Origin: Litsea cubeba
Taxonomy: Eukaryota; Streptophyta; Magnoliopsida; Laurales; Lauraceae
Assembly: GCA_012931725.1 (NCBI GenBank)
Contig: CM022951.1
Span: 9,490,083 to 9,554,082, forward strand
Reading direction: 5' to 3'
DNA: 64,000 bases
Below the pieces are notes generated by a model. That model ran no database searches. It worked only from the letters and a program-made list of their open reading frames with translations, and was not told where the DNA came from. Both the position numbers and the translations under genes were made by a program. This document shows, one piece after another, positions 50,137 through 62,621 of this stretch (position 1 is its first letter; every line of letters begins with the position of its first letter).

Positions 50137-50945
50137 TGATCATACATCACATGTTTAATCTTAAAAGTTTCATACAACTTGTGAGTCTTAGATAGTCATG
50201 TCATCAACAAGTTAATTTTATACATATGATTTGTATTTCAATTTAACTTTGAAATGCTTTAAGCATATTTTCTTTGAGCTTTCTTTTTAAACTAGATTGA
50301 AGTTTTCGTATATACACATTGAGCATTCATCTTTGCATTCATATAGTTAGGGTGTGTGTGCGCACGCGCGCGTGTTTTTTTGTGTGTGTGTGTTGTGTGA
50401 GTTAGATTTAAATTTTCATATCCGCCTAGTTAAGATGCATTGTAATTTGAGTTTAAATTGTATCTCTTCAAGTGTTTGTGAGGATACTTATTTGAGACAT
50501 CCCATTTTATTGTATAGGTTATTGCTTAACCTTAGAAAAGCATAAGGGTAAAGTTAGGGGTGAACCATAAAACCCAAGAGGTTATTGCTTAGCCTTGAAA
50601 AGCATAGTGTATGGGTTATTGCTTAGCCTTAGAAAAGCATTTTTAAAGGTTATTGCTTAGCTTATTTAACAAGAATAGATAGTGGAAATCCGGTGGGATG
50701 TCAAATCACAAGCCGGTAGTGGATGTAGGCATATTGAGGCCGAACCACTATAAATCTTTGTGTAATGGTGGATGAGTTGTGGTGATTATTATTGTTAGCT
50801 TTTGCATTTAGTTTTGTAATCATCACTCGTTACTGATTGAATCAAAGAAGTTAAAATTGGGCATAATTAGTCACTAACTAGAAGCTCACCCTATTCACCC
50901 CCCCCCCCCTCTAGGATAAGGATCTCACACTTTCACTTAGCACAC

Positions 50946-51755
50946 TACAAATACAAACTAACTTAGCTTACACTGTTAAGGGAGTAGGGAGGAGAGAAAC
51001 TGAGAACACAATGTAATGTAGTTCATAGTGTATTCTCGATTTGTCTCTCCTTTCTTCCTCAATAAGATTTACAGAAACCGATCAACTCGGAGATTCCACA
51101 CCAAATTCGTGTCAGGTCTACATAGCCAATCAGTTGCCCCCTCCGAGTTCAAGATGGTTCCACACTTGCTCTCCATCAAGACACGAGCCGAGCCTATCGA
51201 TCCACAAACGACAACAATAAAAATCAGAGAACCAATTATATTCTCCATTATCGATCATGAGGTTGTGTGTGGCTCACCGATCACTCAATGATCCAGCAGT
51301 GAAGTTCACTCCCTTTTGAAACCCTAGTAATAGAAACAAAACAATATGTTTGATTTCTTTCTATGCGTTGTACCCAAACCCAAAGATGAAGTTCGATGAT
51401 CTGAACTGCCCTCAGTCGAATCAATCCTTTTGTCTCTTTCTTATCTCCGTAACCCATGCACAAGATGACAGTCGATCATAGATTCAGATCTTTCAAGATC
51501 TGATTCGATTGTGCCCCGATGACTCCGTGGTCAACCAAACGTGAGAAGCCAATCACGATCGCCGCCCCCGACACTCCTGATCTTCATAGAAGAGGTGACC
51601 CACTCTAATACTACTTGTTGAGGGAAAAAGGAAAGAGAAATTGAGAACAAAATAAAAACCAATTATACTATATTAAGCTGAAGGATTTCTCATCTTAATT
51701 TGGATTGTTAGTTATCATTTGGAATGGAAGTTACATTATTCTTCTTTTCAAATCT
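50946..51755. other. Intergenic, possible short LTR fragments
   Basis: TGTTAAGGGAGTAGGGAGG..AACTGAGAACA (50971) and TGTTGAGGGAAAAAGG..AATTGAGAACA (51618) look like two diverged copies of one LTR start, about 650 bp apart. They may be the remains of a small terminal-repeat element. No gene is seen. Confidence 0.35.
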
Positions 51756-53885
51756 TGTTATGTCCAAAAACCAGCGAAGGAGCTCACTATAGGGACCCTC
51801 CTGCTCGCTACAGCGAGCGGTGATGGGATAGTCCAGTTTGAGAAGGACTCTGAGTTAGAGTTTGGATTTGATTACTATTTTAAGTGGATCATTATTAGAA
51901 ATCTCTTGCACGTTTTTGGGGCTATATATTGGGTGTTTCTCTTAGTCCAAAAGACACCGCCACCTCTTTCATTATTCTGAGCAAGAGAGATCTAAGAGGG
52001 ATAATTTTTATATTGAGCTATCATAGAGAGATTGTTCTAAAGAGCTGCTCTAGATGGTTTAAAGCTTTTACTTCTTTGTAAAAGATTGATGCATCTTCGT
52101 TCTCAAGGTGATTGAAGGAGGTTCAAGCACGGTGAGCAGTGCGTGGTGAGGAGTTGTGTAAGAAGAACTATTGTCCTTATGTCGACGTACTAACTGGGAT
52201 AATGGAGCTATGAGTATATCTTGTAACCGTTCAATAGTGATTGGTTTTTCTGGTCGCAGTTTTTCTCTGGGTTAAGGGTTTCCACGTTAAGTTTTTGTTT
52301 GCCTTCTTGTGGTGATTGATTGCTTCATAGATATATTTGCTAGTTCTCTTTGATTTGGTTGATTACTTCCGCTGTGCATTGGTACCTAGACTAGCTTACT
52401 CATTCCATTCTAGTCAGAGCGGGTTGCACTATTCTATTGTGTAGTTCTTATATATTGCTAGAATGGATATCTACTGCAAAAGCACTTCTACTAAAACCCC
52501 TAAATCCGTTGGGAAGAAGAAATCTTCTAAAGTGATTCAGTATTATCAGTGTCATGGATATGGACACATTAATTGCACCAATGATTGTGGTAATAGGAAA
52601 CCAGAGAAAAGGGCTTTTAATTTGAAAAAGTCTGAATCTGAGAAGCCTGACACTAGTAAAGAGAAATTCATGGCTTTTATGGGAACTTCAGTTTCTGCTA
52701 CTCCACAAGTATCTTCTGATGATGAGACTGATCATGATGATAATGAGTCAGGGAAACAACTAGATTGTAAGGCTAAATATGAGATACTTTTCAAGAATAC
52801 CATGAAGATTGTTAAGATGATTGAGAAAGTGGCCAAAAAGTGGAAAGAGTCTGAAGAGCAAAATTCTTCCCTTAAAGTTGAACTTGCTGAAGCTTTTACA
52901 AAGGTACAACAATTGGAGGATGAGAACAACAGAACGACTGACAAACTAACTACATAAACGGAAGTGTGACATGCTTGGTTATGAGATTAAGACTTTGAAA
53001 GCGGGGAATGCTGATCTGAAAGGAAAACTGAAGCTGGTTTTGTCTGAGCTGGATACGGTCAAAGCATCATAAAACAAGATCAACGCTAGATCGATAAAGC
53101 TAGATAAGATTATAAGCAGTCAAAAGGCACACACAGACAAGCATGGCATTGGCTACACTGATAGAGCTTCCACTTCTAATACAAAGGTAAAAATCAGTTT
53201 GTTCACAATTCAGTCGTTGTCAATGTTGCACACACAACTGCTAAAAATAAGAATGTGTTATGTCTTGAACGAATTTCCACTTGCCATCATTATGGAGTTA
53301 AAGACACATTTGACCCCATTGTAAGAAGCTGCGCAGTTTATCTATTCGAAAGCATTGAAAGAAGCAAAAGGATGAGTCATCGATTAAAACCAAAGATGTA
53401 TGGATTAAGAAAGAAGACCTCTCTTCTGTATTGATACACACTTTGCTGAAATGCCTAAATATCCAAATGTGCGTACTGAAGTTCCATTACCCCTAATTTG
53501 CAAGATCAAGTCCCTGCCCTAGTACTGATGCGAAGATCATATTGAGGGGAAGTCAAAATTGAGTGGGAAGCTACTGCATCCAGACTGACATATGCCGCTC
53601 GATGATATTTTTTATGAATAATGGAGCTAGGGGGAGTTTTTCTAACAAAGAAGCAAAGACATTGCAAGATCTGAAGTGCTGATTTTTTTTAGTTATAATT
53701 TCAAAGTAATTTTGGGTTTTTCTTTTGGGTAGATCAACTTGTATTGTCCAAGGGAGTTTTGTCCATGAATTTTCAAAAGGAGGAAATTATTCGGGCAACA
53801 AACCAGCAAAGTAGCTCATTATAGCGAGCCTCCTACTTGCTATAGCGAGCGGTGGCGGGACCAGCCCAATTTGAGATGCACTCTG
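51756..53885 (+). mobile_element. Decayed SIRE-like Ty1/copia element
   Basis: A block CCAGCGAAGGAGCTCACTAT..GCTATAGCGAGCGGTG-like near 51768 recurs near 53798, marking a 5' LTR and the start of a 3' LTR. Between them is a gag remnant; protease, integrase and RT are absent. The 3' LTR copy breaks off in a TA-repeat at about 53887. Confidence 0.65.
52463..53440 (+). pseudogene. SIRE-like gag remnant
   Basis: An open frame (52463-52957) starts before a degenerate zinc knuckle YYQCHGYGHINC, where the first Cys of the motif is lost. An acidic stretch and a coiled coil follow (NSSLKVELAEAFTKVQQL), then a stop. Beyond it, in shifted frames, come GIGYTDRASTSNTKVK and ISTCHHYGVKDTF, in the order expected in SIRE-type gag. 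Confidence 0.7.
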
Positions 53886-54180
53886 ACTTATATATATATA
53901 TATATATGTGGAGAGGAATAGAGAACAAACTACATATTGGTTGTCATGTGGAGAGCAATTTTTTATTAAATGAAAAAATATATATATATGTACAACGGAA
54001 CTTAGATGAAAAGATGAAATCAGGATTATTTAATAAGTGGCGTCAATCAATGAAGCATATTGAAAAGGAAAATAACCCATCGCTGAATTGCTTATAAAAA
54101 GCGGTGTTAATGCAATAGTTTATAAAAGAACTCTTATTGTTATTAATACATTATTGAATGATATCTTTATAAGAACATTT
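53886..54180. other. TA microsatellites and AT-rich DNA
   Basis: Two short TA runs occur near 53889-53908 and 53979-53990. No gene is seen. Confidence 0.6.
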
Positions 54181-54334
54181 TGGTATCACAAGAGGGACAT
54201 TTAATTGATGTCATCTAACACCAAAGTTATCGAATTGCAGAATCAGTAAAAGTAGTCACGTCAAAAGGCTACAAGTTCAATTGAACCCAATTTGAAGCAA
54301 AGGTAAACTTTCTCATCTAATAGAATAATAAATA
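54181..54334. repeat. Right copy (B) of the duplicated 3' flank, part before the MULE
   Basis: 54181-54216 equals 1-36. The next 102 bp are absent from copy A. From 54319 it matches copy A again up to the MULE target duplication TAATAAATA (54326-54334). Confidence 0.88.
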
Positions 54335-54520
54335 GAGGATTTAACTGGAAAAAACACTTAATGCGCACATGTTACGCAATCAAACAATTTAGCAATTGGG
54401 GCACAAATTAGAGCAATTGGGCCTGATTTTTTTTTTTTTACCTATTTGGCACATCGTCGGTGTTGACCATATTTACATTGAATAAGGTCTGCGATGACCC
54501 TGTTCGCGAACCCTATATAA
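54335..54520. repeat. MULE left terminal inverted repeat
   Basis: It pairs with 62436-62621. Shared landmarks are AATGCGCACATGTTACGCAA, GGCACATCGTCGG and AATAAGGTC.GCGATGACCC. Confidence 0.9.
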
Positions 54521-55053
54521 TCCGATTTCGAGCTTCATTCTTCCCACTTCTCCAAAATCGCAAAGAGACCGTTTTCCTTCAGTTTTGTATAGCTGCGAAA
54601 TATGATGACTAGTGTGTTTTTCCACCATTGATGTCACCATTAATTTTCTATCAATCTCCTCTTGCTATTGTCTGGGTCTACAGAAAGGAGGTAATGAAAA
54701 TTTTTCTCTTCACATGATGAAACCTAAGAAATCAATCACCTCTTTCTATTGACAACGTATAATACATATACTATCAATTAATGCATGGATACATGTTCTA
54801 TTTCACTGTATACTGTTTATTGTCTGTTTCATTGAATATGGTATACTTTGCACAGGAGCCCCATTTACTGTTTTTCACTCTTCAATGTAATACGTAATAC
54901 TACGTTGACTTAAATGTCAACAACCAAAGTACTTTATACATAATTAGTTTCTAATAAGGAGGAAAATATTTACAAATTTAATCTACAGCCCATGCATTAT
55001 TGCGTGAGAAGGATGGTCTAAGTAATTTATATTTTTTATGATGTTCTAATAGC

Positions 55054-55936
55054 ATGTCAGACGTTGAGCACCTAAGAATCTTTCACTATGATGGTGAGTT
55101 TGAGTTTGAGCTCAATCATCCTCAATACAAGGGTGGAAGGCAGAAGAAGAGATATCTTTCGAGCAATGTCACGTTCAAGGAGCTGTCCAAAATTGCTTTG
55201 AATGCATCGAGTCGGGCAACAACTTCTGATGAGATAACTCTAAAGTATCTTGTACACAATGGTAATTTTTTTCGTTGATAGATATCGAGGATGACAATGA
55301 TATCAATGGTATGTTAAAATCATCATGAAGCGAAGCAAAAGGGATATTATTATTTGTTTCAAGAAGGCTATGCGATGAAGGCACTTTCCAACACACTCGT
55401 GGCAATAGGTATGTTCTGAAGTTGAAACTATATTGCAGCATTTTCAGCTTGGATCGAAAGTATTTTTTTTCATAACTCTATGTTGCAAGTCCATACAGGA
55501 TGAAAGAAACGAAATCGTTCAAGATGCTCCGAGCACTAGACTGCCTCATAATAAATTAAAGGGCGTGCTACCACCGTCACCTCCACCTTTTAAAGAATTT
55601 CCCACAATCGATATACAGGAGGATCACAATATCAAATTCCTAACAACATTGTCTTATTTTGCAGATGATGATGAGTCCATGTTTGAAGAAATCAATGTAG
55701 AAATGCTTCATGTGAATGGAAGCGAAAGTGCGCACAGCTTCATAGGTGCTCCCGCAACTAATGTGGATGGGAATGGAAGTTCAGCAGCTGCTGAACTAAT
55801 TAAATCAGGTTTCGAAAGAGATACTATAAGCAGAAATGAAGAAGACAGCTTTTCAAAAGCTCTCCTCGCAGACACGATGGTCCCTGATAATGTTGTGCTC
55901 GAAGAAAATACCGGTTTAGGTAGAAGATGTGGCTAG
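55054..55936 (+). pseudogene. MuDR-type transposase N-terminal fragment
   Basis: 55054-55278 reads MSDVEHLRIFHYDGEFEFEL and TFKELSKIALNASS, like the N-terminal PB1-type domain of MuDR transposases. A frameshift follows near 55285, where DIEDDNDINGMLKSS appears in another frame. A second open stretch (55433-55936) is acidic, with PPFKEFPTIDIQEDHNI. No MULE catalytic DDE domain or SWIM zinc finger follows. Confidence 0.65.
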
Positions 55937-56248
55937 GTATGGAGTTTCCTGATTGTGAGAGTCTGTGAGTGTCTGTGATTGCAAAATGAAATGCTCAAAT
56001 TTATTTATATCCTTATGAGAGTGTCATCATCTTCTGAAGCGAACGTATTTCATGTCTCGGCGTAGTCCTGGTACGTAGTCCCAAATGTGGATCTAAATAT
56101 CCCGACCTTTTTCTTAATCGAAGTTATACGAAGGAGAGTATGTCCACTTTTGCAGCGACCGAATGATTGCATGACCGTACGACGTGGTCGAGGAAGAGAA
56201 AGTCCTGTAGTCGACATATTGAAAAGATCCCGTTAGAAAATATGTGAA

Positions 56249-57845
56249 CTAAACCAATGTGAAGCAAAGTAGCAAAGGGTGTGAACATCGTACCCGAGTA
56301 TGTGAGACGGTAGGAGTTTGGGCATCGGGCTGTGGAGGAGGTTCCTTTTGTGGCTCGTCACATTGCCTGACACGACCGATACGCATGATGGTATTCGCTT
56401 CATACCATCTCATGTATTCTTCTCGATCCTCCCCGCCTTTTGATTTTCCTTTTCTCTTTAGCACATTGTTTGCCCGAGCTTCCCATGACTTTACCTCCTC
56501 CTCGTGCACTAGACTCCAGTCTATAACAGATCTCCCCTTATTCACCTTCCTAACTATGGGTCTGACGAAACGTGGAGGCACCGTCTGTCTCAAGCCAAAC
56601 TGCCTCATAACCCTAGGGGACGGGTGACGCTCCAACACCCAATATGATGTAAGGGGAGAGTCAGTGGTGAAGAGTGCATTGTTAGCTTTCGACACATTCT
56701 TCAAAAAATCATTTTCGTACTTCTTGTACGGCTGCCACTCGAACTGTGCATGAAGCATTGGGTAAGTTAGAACTATTAAAGCAAGTACGAAAATTATGAA
56801 AAAATTGAAATGAAGCCTTTCTACCTCTTTAGACGTGAGGTAATTGAGTTGCTTTCGCACTTCTTTCACGGTCGTAAGATGGGTCATTCCATTAAGTCAG
56901 TTGGCCCATGTAACCATCAAGGGACACTGTATTTCATGATTTAAGCGGTGGTTTGGACTTAGACCTCGACCAATCTTCATTCTGGTGTACACCTAGATCT
57001 GTAAAAAGAGAGGGATTCATTAGAACATTAAGATATAAATAGTGAAAGTATGAAGATGAAATTTATCAAGCTCGCTTGAAGAAGCTGGAGCGGGCCAGAA
57101 AAAGACTTAAACTTTTTCTCAACAGCATCCCCATCATCAGTAGGGTCAGGCATCTCACGCTTCTTGACCCCTTCCCAATGAACACCCTTGTTTAGCGCTC
57201 TGTAGAGGTTCGCTAAACAAGCGGAGGACCATGAGTAGGGCCTAAACTCTCTAAATAGCTCTAAAATATAAAACGGGCCTCGTGCCCCTCAAGAAAGATA
57301 AAGAATCTATCCCGCACAAAAAAAAAAAAAAACAAATAGACCCGAGTTCTGCACATCTCTTTGGCCTCTGTCATCTTCTTCTTCGGCATCCCTTTACTCT
57401 TTCCCTTTTGCTTCGGCTTCTCCTTGCCCCTCAACTCCTCCGGAGTGGGACGAAAGACGTGTTCTAGCTAGGTGAACTTGAGGGAAACCCCACTATAGTC
57501 TTCTTTCTTTTGGGGGATAACACCAAGAAGCTCCGGACAGAAATCGTCAATCTCGTAGTGGGTGTATGTACGGCCTGTTATGGGAGGACCATCTATAGGC
57601 AGGCTGTAGATGTAAGTTGCATCCTCCAGTGTGATGGTGGCCTCGCCGGATGGGAGATGAAAGGTGTTCATCTCCAGCCTCCACCTCCCGATCAGCCCCA
57701 TGATCAAAGCATGCTCGATCCTCATCCACCTCATCTGAGCTAGATTGTACAACCCGGCCTCCATAACCAACTGCATCTGTCATTCGTTCAGGTCCCACTG
57801 CCCATAGTCAAGGTTAGCGGGAAAGCATTTATATGTGCCCAACTC
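56249..57845 (-). pseudogene. Plant mobile domain (PMD, MAIN-like) gene inside the MULE
   Basis: Three blocks in order on the minus strand. The first (57845-57468) reads GLYNLAQMRWMRIEHALIMG, then LEMNTFHLPSGEATITLEDA and LPIDGPPITGRTY. The middle (about 57280-57075) reads SWSSACLANLYRALNKG and FSGPLQLLQ. The last (56887-56249) reads FEWQPYKKYENDFL, RVMRQFGLRQTVPP, then DWSLVHEEEVKSW and EEYMRWYEANT. These match the PMD fold of MAIN/MAIL proteins and transposon relatives. A TGA precedes QMQLVMEAG near 57780, so it is probably broken, and splice sites are uncertain. Confidence 0.8.
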
Positions 57846-59003
57846 CTGCTAGAAATTTTACAGTTTGAATAGCGTTAGCCATAGATCGAAAGGAAGTTCA
57901 ATTGATTACTGGTTGTGTGGAAGAGAGTATACCAAATCGCATTCAATAGCGGTGGAGATGTGATGCACTTACTCACACAAAAGTACGGCTGGTTATGCAT
58001 TTAAGGTACTAGCCTCATTGCGGGGCACTTCAGCGTTGCTTCTATTCTCTTTAGACATCTGTGTACTTCCAAATTAGACATTATAGCATTTTTTGTTATG
58101 AAGGCAAGCATGAATAAACTATGAAAGCCGAATATCCATAACTGACCACCCAATACTCTCCCCTATAATGGAAGATGAATCAAGAGGTAAATGAAAAATG
58201 AAAACACAAACATCACCATAGTAATTTAAATCCTAAGAAAATCAAGGTCCTGTATATATCTCCATAATGGCTAAACATATATTACTATTTATCTATTCAA
58301 TTATCCTAAAGACAAAACACCCATTCTAACAAGCATTTAAGCCACAAAGAGGATATGAAATGAACAAAATCGGCCAAGAAATTGTTCATCAATCCAAACA
58401 GTGCACGGATCAACACTGATTCCACCAAAAACACAAATCATTGAATGATAAATAATTGCATTTCCACATTTCCACATCATCTAAGGAATAGCTAAGCATA
58501 ACCATCCATTCAATTGCCCTAAAACACAAAACACCCATTGTATCAGGTACTCAAGCCACACAATGTCCACATATAAACTTATTCCACCACAAATAACCAA
58601 ACACAAATCATCAAATGAAACCCATAAACTGCATTTCTACATTCACACACCACCGAAAGAATAGCAAAAACATATAACCAACTATTCATTCAATTGCCCT
58701 CAAAACAAAACACCCATTCTATCAATCATTCAAGCTGCAAAGAAAGCTTAAAATGAACAAAACCAGCACTGATAGATTGAAACCATAGATCTATTCATAT
58801 TTCTCTATTTACATTCTAGATTAACTTGCAACCAGCTATTCATCTTGATTTCTAGTTGCTAGAATGGGACTGTAATGCATCAATTCTAGATTAACTTGCA
58901 ATTCATATGTGAAAAAATAGAAGAAGGATTTGAGAGGTTAAATTAATGCATTACAGACTGCTGTTGCTAATGATCCATCTAGCTCTTATTAAGAAGAGAT
59001 TTG
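57846..59003. repeat. AT-rich MULE interior with three diverged repeats
   Basis: Blocks with TTCAATTGCCCTAAA..ACAAAACACCCATT recur at about 58299, 58508 and 58690, roughly 180-210 bp apart. Nothing coding is seen. Confidence 0.6.
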
Positions 59004-61850
59004 TGTCATGCCCCGAGCCCGATATTTCACACATCCCGAGGCGCGACACACGCCCACGTGGAAATTCGAGTCAAACACATTGTCTCTTGGTCCCCACGTA
59101 TGGAATTTACCCACATGATATCACGTGTGAGGCTTATAAATCCATATATCTGTATTTTTCACATGTATACATTTTTGTTAAATAGATATCCATCCACAAT
59201 TTAACATGTATCAAAGTATAGAGCATAAGAGTCCATAAGTAATATTTTAAAAGTTCAAGTTAAGAGATAGAAAAAGAAGAAGTAAGTTAGTCAAGTTAAA
59301 GTTTACAATCCCAAAAGTCAAACTAGATCATTAAAACTACTACAAAAGATGTGGCAATCCTAGCCACGGTCCATGGGTCATTAAACGTCCATTTCTCATC
59401 GAGTGGATGTCTAGAAGACATCATTAGGAGTCCATTCTGCTACGTTATGGAGAGATTCCTCTTCTTCAAGGATCTTCGGGGTAGTGGCGTCGATGTATTC
59501 ACCTGTAACGCCAAGTGTAGCACCATTAGACTAAGCTAAGCAAGACAAACATATACAGTCCATATAACATGTATCAAATGAATAGTCAGACAAGAATAAA
59601 TCATAACAGATCAAGGAATGATCACTAGGCATATCAGTGCATGAATTAGCATGAGACATACGAGTCATAGATAACAGATGAACATATTAACAGTACTAGT
59701 TGGCACATCCATATAAGCTATATTCTCTCAAGTTAATCATATAACATGAAATAAAATGAGAGCAGAATATTATGGCAGGACAGGTGGTGCTACTAGGAGA
59801 CAGAGGTACCCAGAATTCTCCATCGTAGACCTAGGGTGCCGGCTACCCTCAGAGTAATTTCCCCATCTGCAGAGGGCCAGAAATATACTAAACCCACACT
59901 TAGTCGGGTCCGACTTAGATAGGGTCGAAGCTAAGTGGTGCCGACTCATAGAGTGCAATGTACAAACAACAGATCAGGTGCAGAACAGTGTTAATCAGAT
60001 ACAGGACATATACAGGACATGTCATATAGGTAACAAATCGGAACTTACTGAAATATACTGAACAAAGCCAGAAATAAATATAACATAACAGATGTTTAAC
60101 AGAAAATACATAACTGGACAGAAGCATGATCAAGTCATACTAGACTACTGAAAACGGAATGCAATGCATGTACATATAAGTCATATTCGGAATCAAGACA
60201 GAAATCAAGCCAAGCCTACGGTCTTAGGAACACTCGTGATCTTCACCGTCCAACTCAGGGTAGTATTAAGAGTTCGACATTATCGGGCTACAAGGACTCC
60301 TTGGCGTTACATAATTTGGATGTCGAATCCTTAATAGAACACATTTGGTTCGGTTATAGTCCGAAGAACACAAGGTCCCTTGTGGGTACGGGTGCTCAAT
60401 CCATATCCACAATTAAACAAACCCAATGGTCATGATAAAAGTTCAGGGTGCACATCCCACAGGTCCATCTATCAGGCCAATCAACTAGAACAAGCTACGG
60501 TTCAATATCTAGCTCATGGAAACCTCCATTTGTCTCAATTATGTAAAATCCAACATTTATGGTTTTTGTTGGGTTCTACACATGATGAGCTTTCCAACGG
60601 TATGTAGATCTCCAAAAACGGACATACGGTTAAAAAGTTATGGTCATTGGGAAATCTGCATACTGCAGGTATCAGGTTCGCTCGAGCGTCCAGATGTTCG
60701 CTTGAGCGGACCCCAGACACATAGCTGTTCGCTCGACCGGACCAAAAGTTCGCTCGAGCGAACTCTCCCAGAGAGCCCTTCGCTCGAGCGCTCACTCACG
60801 CTCGCTCGAGCGAACTGCCAAATCTCTGTGTCCGAAAATCTGAAACTTTGCGGTTTCTCCCAAGCCATTCAAGGCATTCATTCCAGGTTCAAACCGCTAC
60901 CAATGGGTATCTTTGAGCTTGCAAAATGCTCATAAAAACCATCAATAAACCCATATACATTAACAAGAGAATCATCCATAAAAATCCATTTTTGAGCAAG
61001 AAGAAGGGTGTCTACACATGATTTCATACATTCATGAATCAAACAAGGAAGCATGCATATAAACATGTAAGTTTAACTTGCCTTAGGTGCTTGGAAGCTA
61101 ACTCTCACACTTAATCCTTGTTAAACTCGAAAATCCCCAAATATGAAAGCTCAAATGCCCTAAAAATGGCAAAAATGAAAATGAATGAAATGAATGAGGA
61201 AGAAGATGATGCATGCACGAATCTGAGACATAATCTCAAGATTGAAATGAATACAAAAAGGGAAAAAGGAAAATGTAGCTCATCAAATAGAGGAGATTAC
61301 AAAGAAAAAGGGCTTACCCAAAAAGCAAGGAGAAGAAAATGAAGGAATGCTTGAGCTTGGAAGATGGTCTCTTGTTGGAGATGATGATAGGGTTGAAATG
61401 GTAGATGGCTTCTACACATGCAGGGTTTCTTGGTTGTTGCTGGGAGTGAAGAAGAAGAAAAGAAGAAGAAGAAAATGGAATGGCTGGACTGGGGTTTATA
61501 AAGCCAGACTTTCCATGCTTTACATGCAAGTCCACAAATGGGCTGAAAATCTCAAGAAAGGGCTTGGGCTGATTAAGTGGGCTGGGAATGGGCCTAAATG
61601 GATCCGAATTCGATGGGTCAAGACATGAAAGTTAAGGCCCATGAAATGCTCTATGCAATGCAATAAAAACCCAAAAATTTCTAAGTACACACAAAATCCA
61701 AAACACTCCAAAAGTCATAATCTACCTAGTAAATGGTCAAACCCCACTAATTCTACCTAATCAAGTCCAATCACAATCAAAACATCCATTAAGCAATTAA
61801 TCTAAATTAATTAACTCTAAAATGAGATTAAGGCGGGTCGGGGTGTTACA
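59004..61850. mobile_element. Solo LTR (2.8 kb) nested in the MULE
   Basis: It starts TGTCATGCCCCGAGCC and ends GGGGTGTTACA, flanked by 5-bp duplications ATTTG (58999-59003 and 61851-61855). There is no protein region or internal repeat pair, so it is a single long LTR. The terminal sequences resemble those of long-LTR Ty3 chromoviruses of the Tekay/Del type, from family knowledge. Confidence 0.8.
60665..60815. repeat. Cluster of TTCGCTCGAGCG palindromic motifs in the solo LTR
   Basis: At least six variants of TTCGCTCGAGCG lie within 150 bp, in a locally GC-rich island of an AT-rich LTR. Confidence 0.85.
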
Positions 61851-61855
61851 ATTTG

Positions 61856-62435
61856 AGAGGCTAATCCTAGCATATGAACCCATTCATATTATCATAATGA
61901 AGAAACACAAAAAGGAACGAATCAACCACTAGTGGCATTTGACCACATACAACATCCTCAAGTTTGAACTGTTAAAACAAAAATAACTCTCACTCTAACT
62001 TTTCTGGAAGTGTTAAAACAAACCCCAATCCTCCATCATCCTTCTCAACTGAAAATACCCTAAATTTGGAATCTACAAACCCCAATCAATGCAAACAAAC
62101 AATGTACAAATCGAACAACAATGTTGAAGCTAACCTACCTTGCCCTTTGATATCATATGCGGTATGGCGGGAAAACAAAAATGAGGGAAAATAAATAAAC
62201 ATTGACAAGGATTTAAAAACGGAAGGAGATAGATACCTCTAGAGTGTCGGTAGAAATCACGGACGATGGAAAAAAGCGAAGGGAGCAAAGAAAAGCAGTT
62301 GAGGAATTCAATTTGAAGGCTGGTGCAACTGAAAATTGAAGCAATTGCTCGTCAGCGCTCGTCCAAGGTCAGTCTCGACAGTATGGTGGAAGAGAGAAGA
62401 GAAGAATGAGAAGAAACAGGGATATGAGCCCTAAT
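61856..62435. other. MULE right interior
   Basis: Non-coding, AT-rich, with a purine-rich stretch before the right terminal repeat. No gene is recognised. Confidence 0.55.
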
Positions 62436-62621
62436 ATGGTTCACGGATAGGGTCATCGCCGACCTTATTCCGTGTAAATAAGGTCGGCGCCGACGATGTG
62501 CCAAATCGGTAAAAAAAAAAATTTGAAAATCTGGCCCAATTTCTCTAATAGGTGCCCCACTTCCCAAAATGTTTGATTGCGTAACACGTGCGCATTATGT
62601 GTTTTTTCCGGTTCAATCCTC
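62436..62621. repeat. MULE right terminal inverted repeat
   Basis: Inverse partner of 54335-54520, with a few substitutions and small indels. Confidence 0.9.

Larger units (their letters stand above)
46811..50945 (+). mobile_element. Probable SIRE-type copia LTR, split by another LTR
   Basis: It starts TGTTGGTCAAGG and is rich in GGTTCGGTTAACCGAAC palindromes (46820-47110), with a TATA-like TATAAAATAT near 47155. After the inserted solo LTR it resumes at 50142 and ends in the ACCCTATTCACCCCCCC..CTCTAGG block typical of SIRE-type LTR ends. Short repeated units GGTTATTGCTTAGCCTTA occur at 50515-50660. No internal protein region follows, so it is a solo or truncated LTR; I could not confirm a target duplication. 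Confidence 0.5.
54335..62621. mobile_element. MULE (Mutator-like element) with plant mobile domain gene
   Basis: Terminal inverted repeats of about 180 bp start GAGGATTTAACTGG at the left and GAGGATTGAACCGG on the complementary strand at the right, both continuing through GTTACGCAATCAAAC. The 9-bp target duplications TAATAAATA are at 54326-54334 and 62622-62630, and copy A has this 9-mer once, in an otherwise continuous sequence. The element carries an N-terminal piece of a MuDR-type transposase (plus) and a plant mobile domain gene (minus), and is interrupted by a 2.8-kb solo LTR. The catalytic transposase core is not found, so it is non-autonomous. Confidence 0.92.

Noticed and set aside
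50971..51700. Possible TRIM element with two LTR-like starts
   Set aside because: Similarity covers only about 40 bp and no target duplication was found; left as a remark on the interval.
54170..54200. TGGTATCACAAGAGG resembling an initiator-Met tRNA primer-binding site
   Set aside because: No LTR end directly precedes it, and the same sequence is present in the duplicated flank.
58946..59204. Two overlapping 67-79 codon frames
   Set aside because: They cross the MULE/solo-LTR junction at 59004 and have no homology.
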